From the NCBI GenBank assembly GCA_938083135.1, contig CALLKY010000066.1, positions 1 through 64,000 on the forward strand: a stretch of 64,000 nucleotides of DNA. The letters are read 5' to 3'. Positions 16,609-25,695 of this stretch are shown one piece after another. The position numbers were made by a program, and so were the translations under genes. Position 1 is the stretch's first letter, and every line of letters begins with the position of its first letter. The notes below the pieces were generated by a model. It saw only the letters and a list, made by a program, of their open reading frames with translations. It was not told the origin of the DNA and did not search any database. The DNA comes from an uncultured Alphaproteobacteria bacterium (GTDB lineage: Bacteria > Pseudomonadota > Alphaproteobacteria > Bin95).

Positions 16609-18657
16609 CTAAAGCGACCGGGCTGCGGCGAGGGTCAGGTTGCCATACCGGTCCACCGTCGCAGCCCACCTTGGCGGCAGCACCGTCGTTGATGTCTTTT
16701 CGGTTATGATGGCGGGGCCCTGAAGGGTATCCCCAGGCTGCAAGCCTTGGCGGTCAAACCGCATAGTTTCAATAGCCCCACCTTCTGTGAAATACACTTT
16801 ACTAGTGCCTGTATGCGCACGCTCATCCACAGGCAGATCGCTCTGCACCTCTATCTGAACCGGACTTGATTTAACCCCATCGACCGTTGCGATGAGGCGA
16901 CAGTTGACGATTTCCACCGCGCGCTCGCGAATGTCATAACCATGCTCCATGGCATGCGCTGTGTGGAACCGCTCAATAAAATCATCAAGCGACAAACCCT
17001 CCTCCACATCGACAGCGGCCTCGAAGCTCTGGCCTTGATAGCGCGCTTCAACGATACGGCGACGGAGGCGGCAAGTTGGGTCCGGCGTTTCCGACGTAAG
17101 CCACGGGTCAGCGTCTGCTGTCATCGCCACAAACGCTTTGTCCGCAGCGTCCCATCCAGCCCCATCTGCCGGTGCCAGCACCGTGCGCACGAAATCCATG
17201 GCGGGATCAGACATAAGAATGCCGCGCGCACAGAGCGTGCCCGGTGCCAGCGGTATAATAACGGCAGGGCAGCCTGCTTCCGCAGCCACATCAGCCGCCA
17301 CCAGCGGCCCTGCACCGCCATAGGCGATTAAGGCCATTTCGCCCAGGTCATAGCCGCGCTCACTCGTTGCAGCCCGAATAGCCCGGGCGATATTGGCAAC
17401 CGCCACGCGCAGCACGCCTGCGGCTGCCGCCTCAACGCCAAGGCCAAGCGGTGCCGCCACTTGCCCCTGAATAACTGCCCGCGCTGCCGTTGCATCCAGC
17501 CCCTGCGCACCTTCCACAAGTCCAGCCGCTGCACTGAGCCTTCCCAGCGCCAAGTTCGCATCTGTCAGTGTCGCTCGCTTGCCGCCCAGGCCGTACGCGG
17601 CAGGGCCAGGGTCTGCGCCCGCGCTCTCTGGGCCGACTTTCAATCCACCTGCCGTATCCACCGTCGCGATTGACCCACCGCCTGCGCCGATCACGGTAAT
17701 ATCGAGACTGGCTGCACGGACTGGATAACCCGCAACATCCCGTTCTGCCGTGACACGTGCGGCACCTTCCGCGATCAAGGCGATATCGGTTGAAGTGCCG
17801 CCAACATCGAATGCGGCAACATTGGGATATCCAGCCGCTGACGCAATCGCGGCAGCCGCCGCTACTCCAGCCGCTGGGCCAGATAAGCATGTGCGGACAG
17901 GTTCAGCAGCCGCTGTATCTAGCGTCATCAACCCGCCGCCGGAATGCACCATATAAGGCGGCGGCTGGATGCCAATGTCGGCCACACGCCGCTGCACCTC
18001 ACCCAGATATTTCGCCATGCGTGGGCCAACGAACGCATTCAGGACGGTTGTTGAGGTACGCTCAAACTCACGGAATTCTGGCGAAACTTCGTGGGAGCAG
18101 GTTATGTACGCATCCGGCAGCAATCCTCGCACAATCGCCGCTGCTTGCTTTTCATGAGCCGCATTCCGGTAGCTGTGGAGGAAGACAATTGCGACAGCCT
18201 CAACGCCATCAGCCGCAAGCGTAATTCCAGCGGCATTCACAGACAGCGCATCAAGCGGCGTCAGCACCGCCCCTGTTTGATCTAACCGCTCCGGGACTTC
18301 AAACCGGCGACGGCGCGGGGCGAGGGGCGGCGGGCGGGTTTCGCGGTAATCATAGAGATTCGGCCTGGTCTGGCGGGCGATCTCCAGCACATCGCGAAAG
18401 CCCTGGGTCGTGATAAGGCCAGTGCGCGCGCCCTTCCGCTCAATCGCCATATTGGTTGCGACTGTGGCCCCATGACCAATCCAATCCACCTGGCTCGGTT
18501 CCACGTCCGCCAATGCAAGTAATTCGCGCAGACCTGTCTCAATCGCTTCCGACGGATCGGCGGGCGTTGAAGGCGTCTTGTGATGCACCGCACGCGCGCC
18601 CTGCAACAGAGTGAGGTCCGTAAACGTGCCGCCAACATCAATACCGATTCTGATCAT
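16609..18657 (-). CDS. Hydantoinase/oxoprolinase subunit A (HyuA-like)
   Basis: 682 residues from ATG 18657, with GTGGGGCG upstream; the extension to 18720 has no site. ASKHA-fold phosphate loops are visible: IGIDVGGTFTDLTLL at the N-terminus, AFDVGGTSTDIALI near 290, and AGGGSIA. The family hydrolyses hydantoins or 5-oxoproline using ATP and usually works with a HyuB subunit. No hyuB gene is nearby, so the partner is elsewhere or the protein works alone. The 3' end is two bases from the convergent SYLF gene. Confidence 0.88.
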   Translation of the reverse strand: MIRIGIDVGGTFTDLTLLQGARAVHHKTPSTPADPSEAIETGLRELLALADVEPSQVDWIGHGATVATNMAIERKGARTGLITTQGFRDVLEIARQTRPNLYDYRETRPPPLAPRRRRFEVPERLDQTGAVLTPLDALSVNAAGITLAADGVEAVAIVFLHSYRNAAHEKQAAAIVRGLLPDAYITCSHEVSPEFREFERTSTTVLNAFVGPRMAKYLGEVQRRVADIGIQPPPYMVHSGGGLMTLDTAAAEPVRTCLSGPAAGVAAAAAIASAAGYPNVAAFDVGGTSTDIALIAEGAARVTAERDVAGYPVRAASLDITVIGAGGGSIATVDTAGGLKVGPESAGADPGPAAYGLGGKRATLTDANLALGRLSAAAGLVEGAQGLDATAARAVIQGQVAAPLGLGVEAAAAGVLRVAVANIARAIRAATSERGYDLGEMALIAYGGAGPLVAADVAAEAGCPAVIIPLAPGTLCARGILMSDPAMDFVRTVLAPADGAGWDAADKAFVAMTADADPWLTSETPDPTCRLRRRIVEARYQGQSFEAAVDVEEGLSLDDFIERFHTAHAMEHGYDIRERAVEIVNCRLIATVDGVKSSPVQIEVQSDLPVDERAHTGTSKVYFTEGGAIETMRFDRQGLQPGDTLQGPAIITEKTSTTVLPPRWAATVDRYGNLTLAAARSL

Positions 18658-18772
18658 ACGCGCCCCACGATCTCGCCATGATCTAAGCCTATCGCAATGG
18701 ACCAAAGGGCGGAATGGCACCTAATTTTGCGGCTAATCCGTTTGTCCATTCGCATTCCTGAAATCCGTAGGT

Positions 18773-20113
18773 ATGGTGGCGACCATGAGTAAGAATTCTA
18801 TCCAAACGGCCATCGCGGAAGCGGATGGGCTGATTAAAGCTGGGCGTCATAGGCAAGCGGATATGCTGCTGTCCTCCGCCATCATGACCGCCTCGAACGC
18901 CCCGGCCCTTCGGCGGCGGCTTGGAATCTTGCGTGCACAGCAGATGGATTATCCAGGCGCACGGCGAGAGCTCGAGGCCGCAGCGTCATTGGCACCGAAC
19001 AATGCATCCGTCCTACAGCCGCTCGCATTCGTTTACGATCGCATGGACCTGCCCGTGCTAGCGCGGGCCGCAGCGGAAAGACTGCTGGAAGTCGCCCCTG
19101 ATAATTCCGCAGCGTTCAGCTTGCTCGCAGGCATGGCGAAGCCGGGTGAAGATCATTCGACTATGCTCGACGGCATCACACGCGCCATCTCGCGCACAGA
19201 AACGCGAGCTAATGATAAAGCCCGCTTAGGATTCGCAGGCGGACGTTTGGCCCACCTAGCTGGTGATCCGGCCCGCGCATTCGCATTTTTCGAATCCGCG
19301 AACCAAGCCCATACCGCCCAGGATGATGCCGCAGGACGTGCAGCCCTTGCCAATCGCTTGATCAACGCGTTCAGCAAAGTCAGCTGGCCAGACTTTCAGC
19401 CCCGCGCCCAGCTCATCCTGCTGACAGGCGCTCCCGGCTCTGGCTAGGCATTCCTGGCGGACGTTGTTGCCAGCCATCCTGATGCAGTCTTGGCGACAGA
19501 TATTGGCCCGCTGGCCGAGGCCGTCGTTGGCCTGAAAGACCGCTCCGGGTCTTCGGATTCGTTCCCAGAATGCGTCGCCGCTGCATCAGCAGAGGTTTGG
19601 CAGGCAGCATCAGATGCGATGTTTGCGGACCTCATGGCGGACTATGGCGAGGCGAAAGTCTACGTTATGAGCGCCCCCGCAGCCTTCCTGCAAGCCGGTG
19701 CTGCTGCTGCACTGGCACCTGGTGCGGTCATCGCAGAATTGCGCCGCACACCAATGGCCTATGCGCTTTCAGGCTTTATGCGGCATGAGGGGGCCAACGC
19801 CGCCTACAGCTATTCAGCAGAAGGACTTGGCCGCCTGTTCCGAACCACAGAGGCGCTCAGCGCATTTTGGGACGGTGCCTTGCCACATGCGCCGATCACT
19901 GTGACGGATAGTGAACTCATCCATGCGCCAGAAGCAGCGGCGGCTAGAGTTTTGGCGGCGGGTGGCTTGGCCATCGATTCTGATTGTGAAGCGCAGATTG
20001 AGGCCGTAGCGCCTGCCGCGCGCTTCGCGGATGACATCGGTTTGGATGGATGGCGGGCTTACGCCCCGCATTTAGGCGTATTTCGGGATGCGCTTTGGCC
20101 CCAAACGCCATAA
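18773..20113 (+). pseudogene. TPR-sulfotransferase gene interrupted by an in-frame TAG
   Basis: One reading frame runs from ATG 18773 (or 18785) to 20113 with a single TAG at 19445-19447. Before it, TPR-like helices (residues about 5-130) end in LILLTGAPGSG, the start of the sulfotransferase PAPS-binding loop. After it the same frame continues with AFL, a helix containing ASHPD, and on to a C-terminal HLGVFRDALW, as in TPR-sulfotransferases. The stop falls where the loop Thr normally is. The loop Arg is Gly, and the second PAPS motif (R-x-P-R-D) is also altered, so the protein had probably decayed already. I call it a pseudogene; a sequencing error is possible. Confidence 0.75.
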
Positions 20114-20222
20114 ATTTCTTCATCTAATGAGGAAACTGGCTATTTCGGCGCTGAAAAGCCATATTCCTGCCATGAGAAATGATAATTATAGCCTCAACAA
20201 CTTAGTCCTAGGAGCGAACGCG

Positions 20223-20414
20223 ATGCACCGATGCGCGCTTTTGTTTGTGGGGCTGGCGGTCTTGGCTGTCTCTGGCTGTGAACCCACAGTGAAATTATCA
20301 GCCCCGGATAAGCCGATCGTTATCAATCTGAATGTCAAGATTGAGCGTGAGGTTCGGGTTAAGGTCGAGCGCGAGATCGATGACGTGATTCGCGAGAATA
20401 AGGAGATATTCTAA
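20223..20414 (+). CDS. ynbE: YnbE-family lipoprotein
   Basis: 63 residues from ATG 20223, with AGGAG upstream. A lipobox (VSGC, Cys19) is followed by EPTVKLSAPDKPIVINLNV and a charged helix. This is close to E. coli YnbE, which has the same length and the same 'P-x-x-P-I-x-I-N-x-N-V-K-I-E' core. In E. coli YnbE is an outer-membrane lipoprotein that works with the AsmA-like protein YdbH in lipid transport between membranes. Here ynbE is followed by ydbL with a TAATG overlap, but no ydbH is next to it. Confidence 0.85.
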   Translation: MHRCALLFVGLAVLAVSGCEPTVKLSAPDKPIVINLNVKIEREVRVKVEREIDDVIRENKEIF

Positions 20415-20767
20415 TGCTCCGCATGCGGTTTTCCCTTGCGGCCCTGGCCGCAGTATTCCTAGCAGCGGCCCTGGCGTTTTCATCGCCGAGCCCGGCTGTC
20501 GCCATTGATTTGCAATCAGCACGCTCTGGCGGTTTAGTTGGCGAAACCTTGTCCGGCTATGTGGCCCCTGTCACAAGCCCATCAGGCGAGGTGTCCAAAC
20601 TCGTGGCCGATGTGAACGCGGCCAGGCGCGCTGAATATATCAAGCTCGCCAAGCGGAATAATGTGCGCGTCGAGGAAGTCGCCGCATTAACCGCGCAGCG
20701 CATCATTGATTCGCTCCCAGGCGGTGCCTATTTCCAAGCGACAAGCGGCGGATGGCGGCGTAAGTAA
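20414..20767 (+). CDS. ydbL: YdbL-family periplasmic protein (DUF1318)
   Basis: 117 residues. A signal peptide ends near residue 30 (AVA). The mature part has the YdbL/DUF1318 pattern: ARSGGLVGETLSGYVAPV, VADVNAARRAEYIKLAKRNNVRVEEVAALTAQRII, then PGGAYF. In E. coli YdbL is a periplasmic partner of the YdbH-YnbE bridge. The start overlaps the ynbE stop, so the two are translationally coupled. The gene ends 39 bases before the MoxR-type ATPase. Confidence 0.85.
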   Translation: MLRMRFSLAALAAVFLAAALAFSSPSPAVAIDLQSARSGGLVGETLSGYVAPVTSPSGEVSKLVADVNAARRAEYIKLAKRNNVRVEEVAALTAQRIIDSLPGGAYFQATSGGWRRK

Positions 20768-20806
20768 CGGGCGGCGTAGAGCGCCTGTTACGGGGGGATT
20801 TCGAAT

Positions 20807-21724
20807 ATGCAGATGGATGCGCTGAACAGCGTGGACGATGTGCGTGCGCTGCTGGCCAGTGGCCGCTACGTCTCAGATGACAGCTTGGCGACGGCGCTCT
20901 ACCTGTCGCTGAAGCTTGGTCGGCCATTATTTCTGGAAGGCGAAGCTGGCGTTGGCAAAACCGAGATTGCCAAAGTCCTTTCGGATACGCTTGGCCGCCG
21001 TTTAATCCGCCTCCAATGCTACGAAGGCCTCGATATCGCATCCGCTGTGTACGAGTGGAACTATCAGCGCCAAATGATCGAAATTCGCGTGGCCGAGGCG
21101 GCTGGTGCCACAGACCGCGATACACTTGGCGGCGATATCTTCAACGAACGCTTCCTGATTGAGCGCCCGATTCTGCAGGCCATGCGCCCGCACCCCGAAG
21201 GTCCGCCAGTTCTGCTGATTGATGAACTTGATCGCGCTGATGAGCCATTTGAAGCCTTCCTGCTCGAAGCATTGTCTGAATTCCAGGTGACGGTGCCAGA
21301 GATCGGCCCGATTAAGGCCGCAGCACCGCCGCTGGTTATCATTACGTCCAACCGCACCCGTGAAATCCACGACGCCTTAAAGCGCCGCTGTTTCTACCAT
21401 TGGGTAGATTTCCCAACCGCTGCCCGTGAACTGCAAATCCTGGCGCTAAAAGCGCCCGATGCGAATGAAGACCTATCCCGCCAAATCGTGACATTCGTGC
21501 ATCGCCTGCGCGCCATGGATATGTTCAAGCAGCCGGGCGTCGCCGAAACCATCGATTGGGCAAATGCGCTGATGCAGTTGAACGCCATCGCCCTTGAGGC
21601 GGATACCGTTTCAAACACGCTCGGCGTATTGCTGAAATATCAGGATGACATCCAGAAGCTCCAAGGTGGTGAGGCCAAGCGGATTCTGGATGAAGTGCGC
21701 CAGGAACTGGCGGCGGCTGACTAA
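20807..21724 (+). CDS. coxD: MoxR-family AAA+ ATPase, CoxD-like
   Basis: 305 residues; GGGGGG lies upstream of the ATG. Walker A GEAGVGKTE (about residues 45-53), Walker B VLLIDELDRAD, sensor 1 ITSNRTRE, and the MoxR lid. In carboxydotrophs CoxD is an ATPase needed to mature the Mo-Cu-S site of CO dehydrogenase, with CoxE and CoxF. The next gene is a CoxE VWA protein, and XdhC genes follow, so a cofactor-maturation role is well supported. Which hydroxylase it serves is unknown. Confidence 0.85.
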   Translation: MQMDALNSVDDVRALLASGRYVSDDSLATALYLSLKLGRPLFLEGEAGVGKTEIAKVLSDTLGRRLIRLQCYEGLDIASAVYEWNYQRQMIEIRVAEAAGATDRDTLGGDIFNERFLIERPILQAMRPHPEGPPVLLIDELDRADEPFEAFLLEALSEFQVTVPEIGPIKAAAPPLVIITSNRTREIHDALKRRCFYHWVDFPTAARELQILALKAPDANEDLSRQIVTFVHRLRAMDMFKQPGVAETIDWANALMQLNAIALEADTVSNTLGVLLKYQDDIQKLQGGEAKRILDEVRQELAAAD

Positions 21725-22974
21725 TGCTGGACGAGCCCGCAAATGTGCTGCGGGAGCCCGCGTCTGAGGATGGCCGACTGGCGGAAAACGTCGCCCATTT
21801 CGTCCGTGCCCTCCGCCGTGCTGGGCTGCCGGTCGGGCCAGGGCATGTCCTCAGAGCGGTCGAGGCGCTTCGCACAATCGATATCATGGACCGTGAAGAA
21901 TTTTATTGGGCGCTGCATGCCAGCCTGATCACGCGGCAAGGCCAGCGCGAAGTTTTCGACCAAGCGTTCCATATGTTCTGGCGCAGCCCAGACTATCTTG
22001 AGCGCATGATGGGCATGCTGCTGCCGACGCTGAAGGTCGAAGACGAAGCGCCCGCAGACAAACGTGAACTTTCCCGCCGTGTCGCCGATGCACTGGCCCC
22101 TGCCCCACCGCAAGCGCCAGAGGGTAAGCCACAGGAAGAGCTTGAAGTCGATGCATCGATGACGTTCTCGACCAGCGAGGTCCTGAAAACTATCGATTTC
22201 GACAGCATGTCGGCAGATGAGGAGGCCGCCGCCAAACGCGCCATGGCCCGCCTCACCCTGCCCTTGCAGGACTTACCAACGCGCCGCTTTCGTCCCGATG
22301 CAGACGGACGCCGTGCCGACCTCCGCGCCAGTTTACGCTCAGCACTTAGGGGCGGGCCCGGCGTCATTCCTTTGAAGCGCAAAACGCCGCGCACCCGCCC
22401 GCCACCCCTGGTCGCACTGTGCGATATCTCAGGCTCTATGGCCCGATACTCCAGGATGCTGCTGCATTTTCTGCACGCGCTGAGCTCAGACCGGGACCGC
22501 GTCCACAGCTTTGTATTCGGCACCCGCCTAACAAATGTCACCCGCCATCTGCGCGGGCGCGACGTTGATTTGGCACTGGAGCAAGTGGCAAAATCCGTGG
22601 ACGATTGGGAAGGCGGCACCCGCATCGGCTGGTGTCTGGAGCGCTTCAACAAGGAATGGTCCCGCCGCGTATTGGGCCAGGGTGCAGTTGTTCTGCTGAT
22701 CACGGATGGCCTTGATCGCGAGTCTAACGAGGTGCTCGCGGCGGAAGCAGAGAGGCTTGCTAAATCGTGCAGAAGGCTTATCTGGCTAAATCCGCTTTTG
22801 CGCTATGATGGGTTTGAGCCGAAGGCTGGCGGCGTGCGCGCAATCCTTCCACATGTGGACGAATTCCGCGCGACGCATAACTTAGAGAGCTTGGAGGCGT
22901 TGGCAGCTGCATTGAGCGGCCCAGCGCCTGTACTTGGGGCAAGAGGAGCAGATCAATGGCTGCGACAGATGTAA
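21724..22974 (+). CDS. coxE: VWA-containing protein, CoxE family
   Basis: 416 residues, overlapping coxD by one base (TAATG). The N-terminal half is helical (FVRALRRAGLPVGPGHVLRAVEAL) with a charged linker. The C-terminal VWA domain has a MIDAS loop (DISGSMARYS, near residue 238), followed by a HSFVFGTRLTNVTRHLRGRD region and LLITDGLDRESN. MoxR ATPases and VWA proteins act together as chaperone pairs; CoxE/CoxD are one such pair. The 3' end overlaps the XdhC gene by 19 bases. Confidence 0.88.
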   Translation: MLDEPANVLREPASEDGRLAENVAHFVRALRRAGLPVGPGHVLRAVEALRTIDIMDREEFYWALHASLITRQGQREVFDQAFHMFWRSPDYLERMMGMLLPTLKVEDEAPADKRELSRRVADALAPAPPQAPEGKPQEELEVDASMTFSTSEVLKTIDFDSMSADEEAAAKRAMARLTLPLQDLPTRRFRPDADGRRADLRASLRSALRGGPGVIPLKRKTPRTRPPPLVALCDISGSMARYSRMLLHFLHALSSDRDRVHSFVFGTRLTNVTRHLRGRDVDLALEQVAKSVDDWEGGTRIGWCLERFNKEWSRRVLGQGAVVLLITDGLDRESNEVLAAEAERLAKSCRRLIWLNPLLRYDGFEPKAGGVRAILPHVDEFRATHNLESLEALAAALSGPAPVLGARGADQWLRQM

Positions 22975-23312
22975 CGTCCACGATAGGACCAGCGGAAACA
23001 CACGAAATTATTGGCCAAGCACAAGTTTGGCGACGCGCCAAGAAAGGCGTGGCCATTGCGACGGTGGTCTCCACCTGGGGCTCCAGCCCCCGCGCAATTG
23101 GCTCACAACTGGTCGTGAATTCGGACGGCGCATTCCTGGGCTCTGTGTCCGGCGGTTGCATTGAAGGCGCTGTCGTCACCGAAGCGTTAGATGTGATTGA
23201 GGACGGCAAACCCCGGATGCTGGATTTCGGCGTCACGGACGCACAGGCCTGGGAAGTTGGTTTGGCATGCGGCGGCAAAGTCGAAGTGTTTGTTGAACGG
23301 GTTGGCCAATGA
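22956..23312 (+). CDS. XdhC-family protein, N-terminal domain (CoxF part 1)
   Basis: 118 residues, ATG 22956 after GAGGAG. This is the XdhC_CoxI domain alone: AKKGVAIATVVSTWGSSPRAIGSQLVVNSDG, GSVSGGCIEGAVV, and GLACGGKVEVFVE with the conserved CGG. XdhC binds molybdenum cofactor and passes it, sulfurated, to xanthine dehydrogenase-type enzymes. The Rossmann half is the next gene (ATGA overlap), so the two probably assemble into a complete CoxF/XdhC. Confidence 0.88.
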   Translation: MAATDVTSTIGPAETHEIIGQAQVWRRAKKGVAIATVVSTWGSSPRAIGSQLVVNSDGAFLGSVSGGCIEGAVVTEALDVIEDGKPRMLDFGVTDAQAWEVGLACGGKVEVFVERVGQ

Positions 23313-24010
23313 GGTCCAAAACACTTGATAGGCTAGCGACCCTTGCCCAGGAAAAGCAGCCAACCGCACGGGTCGTCCGCATCTCTGACGGTCGGGAAAC
23401 GCTTGTACGCCCGGACCGGGTTGAAGGCGACCTTGATGCGCCGTCAGACGTCATTGTAGCAGCCCGCGAAGCCCTTCGGAGCGACCGGTCCGGCATGGTC
23501 CCGCACGGTAATGAGCGGTACTTCATCCATGTGCATAATCCACCGAGACGGATGATCATCGTCGGTGCCGTGCATATCTCGCAGCCTCTAGTCGCAATGG
23601 CGCGGGAGGCTGGGTTCGACGTGACGGTGATTGATCCGCGCGGCGCATTCGCCACCGTCGAGCGGTTTCCTGATGTAACACTGATGGACGATTGGCCGGA
23701 CGACGCCATGGGTGCCCTTAAGCTTGATACACGCACGGCTGTGGTCACCCTAACCCATGACCCCAAGATTGATGATCCAGCCCTCGCTGCTGCAATGCAT
23801 TCGCCTGCCTTCTATATTGGCGCGCTTGGCAGCCGCAAAACCCATGCGAGCCGATTGATCCGCCTTCGGGATCAAGGTTTTGATAGCCGCAAGCTTGACC
23901 GCATTCACGGCCCCATTGGCCTGAATCTTGGTGGGAGAGCACCGGCAGAGATCGCCGTTTCCATTCTGGCGGAAGCGCTGATGACCCTGCATGGCGGCAG
24001 CGTGAAGTGA
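23309..24010 (+). CDS. XdhC-family protein, Rossmann domain (CoxF part 2)
   Basis: 233 residues. The XdhC_C Rossmann fold begins near residue 80 with MIIVGAVHISQPLVAMAREAG and continues DVTVIDPRGAFA, VVTLTHDPKIDDPAL and FYIGALGSRKTHASRL, ending in the conserved GRAPAEIAVSI. The first loop reads GAVH where many XdhC proteins have GAGH. It is coupled to the N-terminal half and overlaps the next gene by four bases. Confidence 0.87.
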   Translation: MRSKTLDRLATLAQEKQPTARVVRISDGRETLVRPDRVEGDLDAPSDVIVAAREALRSDRSGMVPHGNERYFIHVHNPPRRMIIVGAVHISQPLVAMAREAGFDVTVIDPRGAFATVERFPDVTLMDDWPDDAMGALKLDTRTAVVTLTHDPKIDDPALAAAMHSPAFYIGALGSRKTHASRLIRLRDQGFDSRKLDRIHGPIGLNLGGRAPAEIAVSILAEALMTLHGGSVK

Positions 24011-25650
24011 GGTTCGGGCCGGAACCGGCAAGCGAGGCGGCAGGCGCATATCTGGCCCACTCAATCCGGCTGGACCGCCGGACCTTCAAAAAAGGCCGCC
24101 TGCTTTCCGCCGACGACATCAAGGTCTTGGTCGCCGATGGCGTTGGCGAGGTCACTGTCGCGCGGCTTGAAGATAGCGATGTCCATGAAGACAAAGCAGC
24201 CGCGCGCCTGGCGGCAGCCTTGGCAGGCAGCGGCCTAAAGATCAGCGCCGCATTCACCGGCCGCGTGAACCTGATTGCGGATTGCAGCGGCGTGCTGACC
24301 GTAGACGCTGATTGCATTAACCGCATCAACGCCGTGCATGAAAGCGTCACCGTTGCCACACTTGCCGCTTATGCAGCAGTAAGCCCAAGGCAGATGGCAG
24401 CGACGATCAAGATCATTCCGTTTGCAGCGCCGGAATGGGCCGTCGCCGAAGCGGAAGCCATCGCGAGCGCAAGCGCACAAGCCCTCGCCGCCCATCCATA
24501 CCGCCCAATTCGTGCGGCATTGATCCAATCGACCCTGCCAACGGTGAAACCAAGCGTCCTTGATAAAACCGTGGACGTGACTGCAGCCCGGCTTACAGCG
24601 CTTGGCGGCGTTCTCGTTGATGAGCGCCGCGCACCCCACGATGCAACAGCAATCGCCGACGCCATAAAGGCGGCAGATACGGTCGAGGCAGATATCCTGT
24701 TAATCGCGGGCGCATCCGCAATCGTTGATCGGGCCGACGCCCTGCCAGCAGGGATCGAGCAAGCCGGCGGCACTGTGCTGCATTTCGGCATGCCAGTTGA
24801 TCCAGGCAATCTCATTATGCTGGCAGAGCGGAACGGCAAGCCCGTGATCGGCCTGCCCGGCTGCGCGCGCTCCCCCAAATTGAACGGTTTTGACTGGGTG
24901 TTGCAGCGATTTGCAGCAGGCGTGCCAGTAACGCCGCAGGATATTCAGGCCATGGGCGTCGGCGGGCTTTTGGCTGAAATCGGCGCGCGCCCATTGCCCC
25001 GCGCTGAAGCCACCCGCACGCCCGCAGACACGCAGCACGCCCCCAAAGTCGCTGCCATGGTGCTTGCCGCTGGGCAGTCCCGCCGCATGGGCCAAGCGAA
25101 CAAGCTGCTGGAAGCGGTTGATGGCCGGGCGATGGTCGTCACCGCCGTTGAAGCCGCGCTGGCGGCGGACGTTTCCAGCGTTACGGTCATCACGGGCCAT
25201 GAAGCGGATGCGGTGCAGGCAGCCCTTGCAGGCAAACCAGTCCGCTTCGTCCACAATCCGGATTACGCAGACGGCCTCAGCGCATCGCTCAAGACCGCTG
25301 CCGCCAATGCGCCAGACACCGCAGATGCCATGATCGTGCTGCTCGGCGACATGCCAGACGTCACCTCTGCCCATGTCGATCGCCTGATCGCTGCATTTAA
25401 TCCGCTAGAAGGGCGCGCGATTTGCGTGCCGACTGTTGGCGGCAAACGCGGCAATCCCGTGCTTTGGGCCAAGCGATTCTTGGCAGAAATGCTGGCACTG
25501 CGGGGCGATGTTGGTGCCAAACACTTGATCGGCCAAAACGAAGATGTTGTGGCCGAGGTCGAGATGGGCGACGCTGGCGTTCTGAACGATGTTGATACGC
25601 CAGAAGCGCTCGCCACAGTCAGAACACGCAGCAATTCCGGTTCTGAATAA
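24007..25650 (+). CDS. Molybdopterin-binding / MobA-like nucleotidyltransferase fusion
   Basis: 547 residues from GTG 24007, overlapping the previous stop. Residues about 1-330 form a MoaB/MogA-like molybdopterin-binding region (AYLAHSIRL, FKKGRLLSADDI, then LIAGASAIVDRADALPAGIEQAGG and GMPVDPGNLIML, a MoCF pattern). From about residue 345 a MobA-type NTP transferase follows with the LAAGQSRRMG signature (from residue 352) and LLGDMPDVT. Such fusions are found with Mo-hydroxylase genes and probably make or load the cytosine-dinucleotide form of the cofactor. It ends the maturation set. Confidence 0.85.
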   Translation: MRFGPEPASEAAGAYLAHSIRLDRRTFKKGRLLSADDIKVLVADGVGEVTVARLEDSDVHEDKAAARLAAALAGSGLKISAAFTGRVNLIADCSGVLTVDADCINRINAVHESVTVATLAAYAAVSPRQMAATIKIIPFAAPEWAVAEAEAIASASAQALAAHPYRPIRAALIQSTLPTVKPSVLDKTVDVTAARLTALGGVLVDERRAPHDATAIADAIKAADTVEADILLIAGASAIVDRADALPAGIEQAGGTVLHFGMPVDPGNLIMLAERNGKPVIGLPGCARSPKLNGFDWVLQRFAAGVPVTPQDIQAMGVGGLLAEIGARPLPRAEATRTPADTQHAPKVAAMVLAAGQSRRMGQANKLLEAVDGRAMVVTAVEAALAADVSSVTVITGHEADAVQAALAGKPVRFVHNPDYADGLSASLKTAAANAPDTADAMIVLLGDMPDVTSAHVDRLIAAFNPLEGRAICVPTVGGKRGNPVLWAKRFLAEMLALRGDVGAKHLIGQNEDVVAEVEMGDAGVLNDVDTPEALATVRTRSNSGSE

Positions 25651-25695
25651 TCTCCGCTAAGATACAGCGAAATATAATGATGAGGATTCTGTTTC

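Noticed and set aside
19445-19447. TAG read as pyrrolysine or selenocysteine
   Set aside because: No known family places such residues in a sulfotransferase P-loop, and no suppressor tRNA or insertion signal is seen; a broken gene or sequencing error is simpler.
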